A stretch of 64,000 nucleotides of DNA, from assembly GCF_014837065.1 (NCBI RefSeq), contig NZ_JACSPP010000017.1, positions 1 to 64,000 on the forward strand, written 5' to 3'. The number at the start of each line of letters is the position of its first letter. Position 1 is the stretch's first letter. The position numbers and the translations under genes were made by a program. The DNA comes from Phocaeicola intestinalis. GTDB lineage: Bacteria > Bacteroidota > Bacteroidia > Bacteroidales > Bacteroidaceae. Of this stretch, positions 15,428-22,976 are shown piece by piece. The notes under the pieces are model-generated. The model was not told the DNA's origin. It searched no databases and saw only the letters and a program-made list of their open reading frames with translations.

Positions 15428-16513
15428 ATGGCATTTAACGCGACAAAGAAAGAATGGAGTGAACTCTATGCGTTTTTCCGTTTGCTGGCAGACGGACAGG
15501 TGTATGCCGGTACGCCGGATGTGAAACAGAATGAAGCTGTGTGCCTGCCGGTGGCTATGGTGCAACGTGAAGAACACGATGGGACACGCCGGTACGTAAT
15601 CGGGAAGAATGAAGTGAGGATATGTGGAGAACAAATGGATAAGCGCGTTCCGAGGGAAGATTTTGCTACGGTATCGGAACTGGTATTACAGGCTTTGCGT
15701 GAATCGGAAACCGATGATGTTGCCTCGCCCGAAGGAGTGGAAGGCTTCTTGGACGAAGTGGCGATATACAATCTGGAAGCCAAAACCGATGACCGTACCG
15801 ATTTTAAGGTAGCGTTCTATCGTGAAGACGCGCCCTTGACGGGCTTCTGTGTGCGTTCGAGGCTGGGAGCATTATATCCCTTGCTGGACGGTGGGAGGGC
15901 TGCAAACTTCAAGTTCGAGCAGACTGGCATCAAGTTTCCGGTACCTGCTGTGGCAAAAATCAATGCCTTTGGTGAGGAAGAAGATGTATTGGGGCGTATG
16001 CTGATGATAGAACGTATGGGAGGAAACTTGAAGTATAATGATGTGGCTGACAAGATTTTCCGCAGCAACCTCTCGATGATAGACCTGCACATGGGACGCT
16101 TGTTGGGTGAAATGACCCGGCTGATGTGGCTGGAGGGCAAGACTAAGGTATCCGATCTGACAGAAGCCGTCAGGCAGCTTAACCCGCTGAAGATTAAGGA
16201 TGAATTGATTGTCAAGCACGGTTTCTACGATTATAAGATAAAAGAATTCCTGCTTGCCGTTGCTACCGGTATGCGTCCGGCAAAGATATACAACGGCATC
16301 GATTCGGCTATCGACGGATGCTTGTTGGTGACGGGAAATGGAGATGTGCTTTGTTACCAGCGGGCTTTCCGCCAGGTATTTGCCGACTTCCTTTTCTACA
16401 ATACGCGTCTGGAAAAAGGTTCTACCTCTAAAGACAAGTATGGCTATCTGGAGCGTGAGAACGGTGTGTATTATTTTAAGCTGAATCTGAAAGTAGGACT
16501 GACGAAACGGTGA
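15428..16513 (+). CDS. HpaII family restriction endonuclease
   Basis: A 361-residue cytoplasmic protein recognised as HpaII-like from the whole sequence pattern: an N-terminal FNATKKEWSELYAFFRLLADG segment, LLDGGRAANFKFEQTGIKF in the middle, and LKIKDELIVKHGFYDYKIK and KYGYLERENGVYYFKLNLK at the end. HpaII cuts CCGG, and the length is close to that enzyme's. No cytosine methyltransferase gene is adjacent: the neighbours are FKBP and a GH13 enzyme. CCGG sites occur in its own coding sequence, so if it is active with HpaII specificity, a methylase must exist elsewhere. A TATCTTTG box at 15385-15392 is the likely -7. Confidence 0.8.
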   Translation: MAFNATKKEWSELYAFFRLLADGQVYAGTPDVKQNEAVCLPVAMVQREEHDGTRRYVIGKNEVRICGEQMDKRVPREDFATVSELVLQALRESETDDVASPEGVEGFLDEVAIYNLEAKTDDRTDFKVAFYREDAPLTGFCVRSRLGALYPLLDGGRAANFKFEQTGIKFPVPAVAKINAFGEEEDVLGRMLMIERMGGNLKYNDVADKIFRSNLSMIDLHMGRLLGEMTRLMWLEGKTKVSDLTEAVRQLNPLKIKDELIVKHGFYDYKIKEFLLAVATGMRPAKIYNGIDSAIDGCLLVTGNGDVLCYQRAFRQVFADFLFYNTRLEKGSTSKDKYGYLERENGVYYFKLNLKVGLTKR

Positions 16514-16603
16514 TGAAATCTTTCCGCTACAGGTTATACGGATTTTATCTTTGAATACAGACAACACACAAGTGTAGTACATTAGTAAATAAAAAATACG
16601 ACT

Positions 16604-18301
16604 ATGGAACAAGAAGGGAAAATGATTATTTATCAGGTGTTCACCCGTTTGTTCGGAAACAAAGGGCTCCGCAATAAGATAAATGGAACCTTAAGTGAAA
16701 ACGGGTGTGGAAAAATGGATGATTTTACCAACAAGGCCTTGCACGAGATCAAGAAGCTGGGCGCTACTCATATCTGGTACACGGGTATCCTCGCCCATGC
16801 TTCGCAGACCGATTATTCGGCTTACGGCATTCCGCGCAACCATCCGGCAGTAGTGAAGGGAAAAGCGGGCTCGCCATATGCTATCCGTGATTATTACGAT
16901 GTAGACCCGGACTTGGCTGTTCATGTAGACCGCCGCATGGAAGAGTTTGAGGCTTTGGTGCAACGCTCGCACACAAACGGGTTGAAGGTGATTATCGATT
17001 TTGTCCCCAATCATGTGGCGCGTCAGTACCATTCGATAGCTAAGCCCGAAGGTGTGAAAGATCTGGGTGAGGATGATGACCCGTCGAAGGCATTTGCTCC
17101 GGATAATAATTTTTATTATATTCCCGGTGCCCATCTTGGCGGTGAGATAGATTTCTATGATGAAGAGCAGGGATTGTATGATGAGATGCCTGCCAAGGCT
17201 ACTGGCAACGACCGTTTTGATGCTTACCCCAACAAGACCGATTGGTATGAAACGGTAAAACTGAACTATGGTGTAGACTACATAGGCAATACGGGCAATC
17301 ATTTCGATCCCGAACCGGACACGTGGCACAAGATGTTGGATATCCTGTTGTTTTGGGCTTCGAAAGGCATCGACGGTTTCCGGTGCGACATGGCAGAGAT
17401 GGTGCCTTGCGAGTTTTGGGGCTGGGTTATCCCGAAAGTGAAGGCGCATTATCCGGCATTGGTCTTTATTGCCGAGGTATACAATCCGGATGAATACCGT
17501 AATTATATCTATAAAGGGCATTTCGATTATCTGTATGATAAGGTGGGGCTGTATGATACCTTGCGTGCATTGGTGTGCGGATATACATCGGCAACCGCCA
17601 TTACCGGGTGTTGGCAGCGTGTGAATGACATCCAGCCGCACATGTTGAACTTCCTGGAGAATCATGACGAACAGCGTATCGCTTCCGATTTCTTTGCGGG
17701 CGATGCACGCAAGGGGCTTCCGGCATTGCTGGTTTCGGCTTGCATGAACACCAATCCGATGATGATTTATTTCGGGCAGGAATTGGGTGAGGAAGGAATG
17801 GATTCGGAAGGCTTTAGCGGACGTGACGGGCGCACCACGATATTCGACTATTGGAGCATCCCCAGCATCCGCCGTTGGAGCAATCACGGGCGTTACAACC
17901 TGCATTTGCTGAACGCTAAAGAAAAGGAAATCCGTCGCTATTACCAACATGTGCTCAATCTGTGTCAAACAGAAGCTGCACTTTCCAAGGGGAGTTTCTT
18001 CGATCTGATGTATGTCAATCAGGGCGGCTGGCTGATGAACGAGCACCGCCAGTATGCATTCTTGCGCAAGTATGGCAAGGAAGTGATTCTGGTTGTGGCA
18101 AACTTTGAGGCTATCCCCGTGCATATCGGTGTGACTATTCCGCAACATGCATTCGATTTTCTTCATCTGCCTTCGTTTGCACGGTGCAATGTCACTGACC
18201 TGCTGACCGGAAAGGAAGAAATCATCTCGTGGATGCCTGATAAGGCGGTCACGATAGATGTGCCGGCACTGGGCGGGAAGATGCTGAAGCTTTCTTTTTG
18301 A
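16604..18301 (+). CDS. GH13 alpha-amylase family enzyme, cytoplasmic
   Basis: A 565-residue enzyme without a signal peptide. The four GH13 regions are visible: DFVPNH near residue 130, GFRCDMAEM (nucleophile Asp), FIAEVYNP (acid/base Glu) and FLENHDEQR (transition-state Asp). A C-terminal all-beta domain follows. It likely acts on maltodextrins or glycogen-derived glucans inside the cell; the exact specificity is not readable. A TATCTTTG box at 16546-16553 suggests its own promoter, separate from the restriction gene before it. Confidence 0.9.
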   Translation: MEQEGKMIIYQVFTRLFGNKGLRNKINGTLSENGCGKMDDFTNKALHEIKKLGATHIWYTGILAHASQTDYSAYGIPRNHPAVVKGKAGSPYAIRDYYDVDPDLAVHVDRRMEEFEALVQRSHTNGLKVIIDFVPNHVARQYHSIAKPEGVKDLGEDDDPSKAFAPDNNFYYIPGAHLGGEIDFYDEEQGLYDEMPAKATGNDRFDAYPNKTDWYETVKLNYGVDYIGNTGNHFDPEPDTWHKMLDILLFWASKGIDGFRCDMAEMVPCEFWGWVIPKVKAHYPALVFIAEVYNPDEYRNYIYKGHFDYLYDKVGLYDTLRALVCGYTSATAITGCWQRVNDIQPHMLNFLENHDEQRIASDFFAGDARKGLPALLVSACMNTNPMMIYFGQELGEEGMDSEGFSGRDGRTTIFDYWSIPSIRRWSNHGRYNLHLLNAKEKEIRRYYQHVLNLCQTEAALSKGSFFDLMYVNQGGWLMNEHRQYAFLRKYGKEVILVVANFEAIPVHIGVTIPQHAFDFLHLPSFARCNVTDLLTGKEEIISWMPDKAVTIDVPALGGKMLKLSF

Positions 18302-18310
18302 ATTTATGCG

Positions 18311-18520
18311 GCAAATGTAGAAGCTGTTTTGAATTTATCGTGCGATGATTTGGGATGAGTTTTTGAGGCATTTTCGCTTCTGTGATGAGGAAGATAGCGG
18401 GCTATCTGACGAAGAACAGGAGCGAAAAGAACCAAAAAATCGCCCAAAGCACACACGAAAAAGGATACATCAAGCCAAGAAAAACTTTTTGGAGAAATTC
18501 AAAACAGCTTCTAAAATTGC
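18311..18520. repeat. 210-bp MITE-like element with 26-bp inverted ends
   Basis: GTAGAAGCTGTTTTGAATTT closes the left arm (18311-18336), and its inverse AAATTCAAAACAGCTTCTA opens the right arm (18495-18520); 24 of 26 bases match. Inside is a small perfect hairpin AGATAGC-GG-GCTATCT. A weak 64-codon frame crosses the right arm and does not look like a gene. The remaining interval to 18658 holds another hairpin built on AATTGCAAAGG / CCTTTGCAATT and nothing else recognisable. Confidence 0.7.
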
Positions 18521-18658
18521 AAAGGTGCAGGAGGAGTGAAGATTTTGCGCCTTTGCAATTCTTATGTAGGGGTGTATGCGATACACTTCTACGAGTCATT
18601 GGTTGTTTTTTAACCGTCTGTTGTGAAAAGGAACAATCTCCATAAATGTTATTTAATT

Positions 18659-18850
18659 TTAAAAAAATCGTCCAATAAGAATAATAATTGGCATAATAAC
18701 TGCTATTATTAAAGTTTGTATGGCTATTTCTGATATAGAAATATGGTTATTCGATAGATATTGAAATATTGAAGAAAAAATAGGCCATAATACTATAAAT
18801 AGCAAGTAAAATGTGATTTCGTTTTTTCTTATAAATTTTTTGTTGTTCAT
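18659..18850 (-). CDS. small two-span membrane protein, unknown
   Basis: A 63-residue protein with two hydrophobic helices (FYLLFIVLWPIFSSIFQYL and IAIQTLIIAVIMPIIILIG) and a basic N-terminus (MNNKKFIRKNE). The frame is open upstream to an ATG at 18952. A TAATTTTG -7 box at 18955-18962 on the minus strand could drive it with a leader of about 100 nt. No family is recognised. Confidence 0.45.
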   Translation of the reverse strand: MNNKKFIRKNEITFYLLFIVLWPIFSSIFQYLSNNHISISEIAIQTLIIAVIMPIIILIGRFF

Positions 18851-19072
18851 AATTTCTACGTTTTTAAAGGTTATAGAGATTGTTCCTAATTTTTCATTTA
18901 ATGTGGCGAAAAGAGGCATAATAAAGTGTTGTGTCTTGGTCCTTTTCGACAATGCAAAATTAGATAACCTTTTTGTGAATGAGGCTGTTACAGGTGTAAC
19001 AATATCGTAGAAAAGTGTAACATTTACATTACGTATATGAACATGTGTGTTTGTTTAGGTCTTTTTATTGTT

Positions 19073-19816
19073 TTAATTTACCCATTTCCGGACAATGTTT
19101 TTCAATTTTCCAGCTTCATAATTTTCGCCTAATTTGGTTAGAATATCATGTTCTCTACGGTATACTGTTTGTCTGGTTAATTGTAGGAGTTTTCCTCTAT
19201 CGGTAGCTGAATAGTCGGTCAATAATAGATAACAATAATTTTGTTCACTTGGAGTGAAACAAAATTGGTTGCTATATTGTAGTATGATGTCTTTTTGGTC
19301 TAATTCGTTGGCAAGGCTTCTCCAATCTTTTTCGGATAGTGTTTCTTTGGAATGTCCTTTTTGTTTAAGGATATGTTCTATTTTAGTGCGGGTATCTGAA
19401 TGTTGTATGATTTCTTGTAAAAGAATGTCACGCTGGGCGTTTAAGTTTCTTAACTCTTTTTGTAAAGTCGCTTTTTTGTTAATATCAGATTGTTGGCAGG
19501 TGAGTTTGTACTGTAATTGTTCGATTTGGATTTCTTTTTGTTTTAATTCTTTTTGAAGGGATTGATAACCCTGGTTCATCCTTTCTTTTTTCGCGTGAAA
19601 AAGTTTTATTGTTTCTTTATGTCTTTTTCGTGTAGTATATAACCAGATGGTGCATAAAATGATTCCATAGAATGATGTCTTGAAATATTCTTTGATGTCA
19701 AATACAAAAATGCCGCTTAAGAAAGGGGATAACTGATTCCAGCACCATCCGGTGATGGTTAAAGCAAGAGTGGTTATTGCGAGGAAAGTAATGGTGGGAT
19801 GAGAGATTTTCTTCAT
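19073..19816 (-). CDS. membrane-anchored coiled-coil protein with C-terminal HTH-like domain
   Basis: A 247-residue protein with two hydrophobic helices (about residues 9-30 and 46-62). A long coiled coil follows (about 70-150, EKELKQKEIQIEQLQYKL type). The C-terminal region (about 180-247; LTDYSATDRGKLLQLTRQTV-YRREHDILTKLG) has the look of a winged or LuxR-like helix-turn-helix. This resembles Bacteroidales regulators that tether a DNA-binding domain to the membrane through a coiled coil, but no sensor domain is present. Function is inferred only. Confidence 0.6.
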   Translation of the reverse strand: MKKISHPTITFLAITTLALTITGWCWNQLSPFLSGIFVFDIKEYFKTSFYGIILCTIWLYTTRKRHKETIKLFHAKKERMNQGYQSLQKELKQKEIQIEQLQYKLTCQQSDINKKATLQKELRNLNAQRDILLQEIIQHSDTRTKIEHILKQKGHSKETLSEKDWRSLANELDQKDIILQYSNQFCFTPSEQNYCYLLLTDYSATDRGKLLQLTRQTVYRREHDILTKLGENYEAGKLKNIVRKWVN

Positions 19817-19850
19817 AAAATAAGAAGATTGTTAGATGTAATCATAAAAT

Positions 19851-19896
19851 GGAAGAATCTTGCATACGAGTTTTGTGATGTATGCAAGATTCTTCC
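19851..19896 (-). terminator. terminator after fabD
   Basis: GGAAGAATCTTGCATAC and its exact inverse GTATGCAAGATTCTTCC form a 17-bp stem with a 12-nt loop. T-rich sequence lies on both sides. It is just beyond the fabD stop, and because it is symmetrical it may work in both directions. Confidence 0.8.
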
Positions 19897-19905
19897 TTAT
19901 TTTTC

Positions 19906-20790
19906 TCAGATCCCGTGTGCGTTCGCTTCTTTGTTGATTTTCTTAATCAATCCCTGCAATACGGCACCCGGTCCGCATTCTACGAATTCAGTGGCTCCGT
20001 CGGCAATCATGTTTTGTACAGTCTGTGTCCAGCGTACCGATGCGGTCAATTGGGCTACTAAGTTAGCTTTGATTTCAGCCGGGTCTGTATGCGGTCTGGC
20101 ATCTACATTCTGGTAGATGGGGCATTTCGGTGCATGGAATTCCGTGGCGTTGATAGCCGCCTCCAATTCTACTTTAGCTGGGTTCATCAACGGAGAATGG
20201 AAAGCACCGCCTACCTTCAGCGGAAGGGCACGTTTCGCTCCGGCTGCTTTCATCAGTTCGCAAGCCTTGTTGATGCCTTCGATAGAACCTGAGATGACGA
20301 TTTGTCCCGGGCAATTGAAGTTGGCCGCTACACATACTTCGCCCTCCTGGCTTACCTGTGCACAGATTTCTTCCACTTTCTCGTCGGGCAAAGCGATGAT
20401 AGCCGCCATGGTAGAGGGTTGCATTTCGCAAGCCTTCTGCATCGCCATGGCACGGGCGTAAACCAGTTTCAATCCGTCTTCGAACGACAAGGCTCCGGCA
20501 GCTACCAGTGCCGAGAATTCGCCTAATGAGTGTCCGGCGGTCATTTCGGGCTTGAACTCATCGCCTAAACACAATGCCGAGATAACCGAGTGCAGGAATA
20601 CGGCAGGCTGGGTCACCTTGGTCTGGCGCAAATCTTCGTCAGTGCCGTTGAACATGATATCCGTAATGCGGTATCCTAAGATTTCGTTCGCTTTCTCGAA
20701 TAATTCTTTCGCCAGTGGAGAGGTCTCGTAAAGGTCTTTTCCCATACCTACGAATTGTGCTCCCTGGCCGGGGAATACAAATGCTTTCAT
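19906..20790 (-). CDS. fabD: malonyl CoA-acyl carrier protein transacylase
   Basis: A 294-residue cytoplasmic enzyme that transfers malonyl from CoA to acyl carrier protein for fatty acid synthesis. Motifs: FVFPGQGAQFVGMGKDL at the N-terminus, active Ser in AGHSLGEFSALVA near residue 90, catalytic His in GGAFHSPLM near 200, and QNVDARPHTDP. A TATCTTTG box at 20821-20828 (minus strand) gives a likely transcript start shortly before the ATG. Confidence 0.96.
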   Translation of the reverse strand: MKAFVFPGQGAQFVGMGKDLYETSPLAKELFEKANEILGYRITDIMFNGTDEDLRQTKVTQPAVFLHSVISALCLGDEFKPEMTAGHSLGEFSALVAAGALSFEDGLKLVYARAMAMQKACEMQPSTMAAIIALPDEKVEEICAQVSQEGEVCVAANFNCPGQIVISGSIEGINKACELMKAAGAKRALPLKVGGAFHSPLMNPAKVELEAAINATEFHAPKCPIYQNVDARPHTDPAEIKANLVAQLTASVRWTQTVQNMIADGATEFVECGPGAVLQGLIKKINKEANAHGI

Positions 20791-20836
20791 ATCGATTGTT
20801 TTTTAAGTTAATGTTTGGGACAAAGATAGTGATTTT

Positions 20837-20940
20837 AATGAAGAATGAAGAAGGAAGAATGAAGAAACAACGTTCGGCGTTTGCCAATTCCGTGCGGAGA
20901 GGGAATACATAAGCCAATTCTTCATACTTCATTCTTCATT
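20837..20940. repeat. AATGAAGAATGAAG inverted repeat
   Basis: AATGAAGAATGAAG at the left edge is exactly inverted as CTTCATTCTTCATT at the right edge, around an unrelated GC-richer loop. The right arm overlaps the 3' end of thiD and supplies its last codons (AAT GAA GAA TGA). Related elements lie at 26038-26110 and 59096-59159. Confidence 0.8.
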
Positions 20941-21762
20941 TACCCTTAGGGGAACCGGTGCAAAGAAATGGTTCAGCGGTCCGTGCCCTTCTCCGATATG
21001 CACGTCTTTTCCCGACAAGATACCTTGATAGACGTATGCCTTGGCTTTCCGGACCGCTTCTTCCAAGGGTTCTCCCAAGGCAAGATACGTGGCAATGGCA
21101 GAGGAAAGGGTGCATCCGGTGCCGTGCGTGTTGCGGCTTTCGATTTTGGGTGAAGAAAACAGGTGAGGCCGGTCTTCTCCTTTTATATATAGCACGTCGC
21201 ACATCTCCGCCTCGTTCAGGTGTCCGCCTTTGACCAGGACCGCCTGGCTTCCGAAGGCGAGCAATTCTTTTGCGGCTTTTTCCATGTCGGGTATCGTGGC
21301 GATGCGTTTTCCCGTCAGCACTTCCGCTTCGCTCAGATTGGGCGTGATAAGGGTGGCGAGGGGCATCAGCAAGGAGGTCAGTGCCTCGATGGCATCGTCT
21401 TCTATGAGCTTGCACCCGCTGGTTGAGACCATGACGGGGTCGAGCACGATGTATTTATAATAAGGTGTAAACCTGTGCAGGGATTCGGCTATGGCACGGA
21501 TGGTTCCGGCGTCATTCAGCATGCCTATCTTTACGGATATAGGTGGGATATCCGTCATAACCGCTTGGATTTGCCCTTGGATATAGGTGGGAGGCACGGC
21601 GTGGATGCCTGTTACTCCGCAGGTGTTCTGTACGGTGATGGCGGTTATGGCGCTTGCCGCATAGGCTCCTAAGGCAGAAATGGTCTTGATGTCTGCCTGT
21701 ATGCCGGCTCCTCCGCTGCAATCGGAACCGGCGATGGTCAATATGCATGGGTAGTGTTTCAT
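20929..21762 (-). CDS. thiD: hydroxymethylpyrimidine / phosphomethylpyrimidine kinase
   Basis: A 277-residue ribokinase-fold enzyme that phosphorylates HMP twice in thiamine synthesis. Motifs: LTIAGSDCSGGAGIQADIKT at the start, VLDPVMVSTSG, ITPNLSEAEVLTG, and the C-terminal anion-hole NTHGTGCTLSSAIATYLA. The last three residues and the stop come from an AATGAAGAATGA repeat. A TACCTTTG box at 21791-21798 on the minus strand is the likely -7. There is no other thiamine gene nearby. Confidence 0.94.
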   Translation of the reverse strand: MKHYPCILTIAGSDCSGGAGIQADIKTISALGAYAASAITAITVQNTCGVTGIHAVPPTYIQGQIQAVMTDIPPISVKIGMLNDAGTIRAIAESLHRFTPYYKYIVLDPVMVSTSGCKLIEDDAIEALTSLLMPLATLITPNLSEAEVLTGKRIATIPDMEKAAKELLAFGSQAVLVKGGHLNEAEMCDVLYIKGEDRPHLFSSPKIESRNTHGTGCTLSSAIATYLALGEPLEEAVRKAKAYVYQGILSGKDVHIGEGHGPLNHFFAPVPLRVNEE

Positions 21763-21878
21763 GTCTCTGGTGTCTGGATGATTCAGGTTGCAAAGGTAGG
21801 AAATTTCCCGTTATCTTGTTCGGACCTGCTTTAAAACGTCTGTCTGGGTGTGTGATATGTCTTATGCGGTTAGGTATG

Positions 21879-21970
21879 TTTTATATTCCGCCAGCCGGAA
21901 CATATATTCCACGGGCTGGAACGTATGTTCCATGGGCTGGAATGTACGTTCCAGCCCATGGAATATAAAA
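21879..21970. repeat. array of 14-bp palindromes at exact 21-bp pitch
   Basis: Three near-palindromic boxes GGAACATATATTCC (21897), GGAACGTATGTTCC (21918) and GGAATGTACGTTCC (21939) are separated by 7-bp spacers. Half-boxes TTTTATATTCC and GGAATATAAAA sit at the two ends in perfect inversion, at the same 21-bp spacing. The whole 92-bp array is centred on the middle box. It lies in the 464-bp space between thiD and xylR, which otherwise shows only the two -7 boxes. Confidence 0.88.
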
Positions 21971-22226
21971 ACAAGACGGCTTTGCCGGGAAATATAGCCT
22001 GTTGGCGGGATAAACAGAGCCGGCTGAAAAGCAGAATGCAAGGAGCCGGAAGCGGTCTTTTACCCTTTTTGTATCTGATACGATAAAGCAATGCATGGTT
22101 GTTGTATGATGTACGAAAACTATTTGTTTGAAGAATAATGTTTAATAACATGATAAATAATTTATGTATTTGTGTACAACGTATGCAAAAAGTGTTTATA
22201 TTTGCAGTGTTCAAAGAAAAATACTC

Positions 22227-22964
22227 ATGGAAAAGCAAACCGGAAATAACCAGATAATAGACGTTCACGTGTCGGTCGACTGCGTGGTGATAGGTTTTGA
22301 TGGTGAGCAGTTCCGTGTGCTTTTAGTCCGGCAGATCGGCAAGGGTGCAGGGAGTGGATATAACGACATGAAGCTTCCGGGGAGTCTGATTTATGCTGAT
22401 GAGGATTTGGACGATGCGGCCAAACGGGTGCTTACGGAATTGACGGGTTTGAAGAATATCCGGATGAATCAATTCAAGACTTACGGTTCGAAAGACCGTA
22501 CGTCGGATCCACGGGATGTGTTGTGGCTGGAACATTTTCACCGGATAACGAAAAATAAGGTGGGACGGATTGTAACCGTTGCCTATTTGTCGTTGTTGAA
22601 GATAGACCGCCGTAGCACGAATCTTTCGGCTACTTATGATGCTTGCTGGATGCCGGTATCGGAGGTGAAGGGTTTGGCTTTTGATCATTTGCGTGTCCTC
22701 AAAGATGCGCTGGTGGTTCTCCGCCATTATGTGGAAAGTTCGCCTTCGGTGATGTTTGACTTGCTTCCCCGTAAATTTACGGCAGCCCAGTTGCGCGTGC
22801 TTTATCAGCTGGTGTATGATAAAGAGTTTGATGTGCGTAATTTCCATAAGAAAATCGCTTTGTTGCCGTACGTGGTTCCATTGGAGGAAAAGGAAAAGGG
22901 AGTTGCGCATCGTGCCGCACGGTATTATCGTTTTGACAGGAAGATATATAATAAACATAAATAA
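22227..22964 (+). CDS. xylR: Nudix-type transcriptional regulator of xylose use (XylR-like)
   Basis: A 245-residue protein with an N-terminal Nudix-fold domain (about residues 10-150) and a C-terminal winged helix (about 165-245; LLPRKFTAAQLRVLYQLVYDK, FHKKIALLPYVVPL). The Nudix box is degenerate: GSLIYADEDLDDAAKRVLTE lacks the paired glutamates of REUxEE, so it is probably a ligand sensor, not a hydrolase. Nudix-related regulators controlling arabinose or xylose genes are known in Bacteroides. The xylB start 12 nt downstream supports control of xylBAE. A TATATTTG box at 22197-22204 is the likely -7; the ATG at 22227 is preferred over an upstream frame extension to 22164. Confidence 0.85.
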   Translation: MEKQTGNNQIIDVHVSVDCVVIGFDGEQFRVLLVRQIGKGAGSGYNDMKLPGSLIYADEDLDDAAKRVLTELTGLKNIRMNQFKTYGSKDRTSDPRDVLWLEHFHRITKNKVGRIVTVAYLSLLKIDRRSTNLSATYDACWMPVSEVKGLAFDHLRVLKDALVVLRHYVESSPSVMFDLLPRKFTAAQLRVLYQLVYDKEFDVRNFHKKIALLPYVVPLEEKEKGVAHRAARYYRFDRKIYNKHK

Positions 22965-22976
22965 ACGTACTGTACT

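Noticed and set aside
16691..18166. 491-codon minus-strand frame opposite the GH13 gene
   Set aside because: The plus strand has all four GH13 motifs; the antisense translation has no family signature.
18345..18539. 64-codon frame (charged, Lys/Glu-rich)
   Set aside because: It crosses the right inverted arm of the MITE-like element and lacks a promoter; more likely chance.
21879..21970. CRISPR or coding heptapeptide repeat
   Set aside because: Spacers are only 7 bp and related to each other; the open frame through it has no plausible start context or family.
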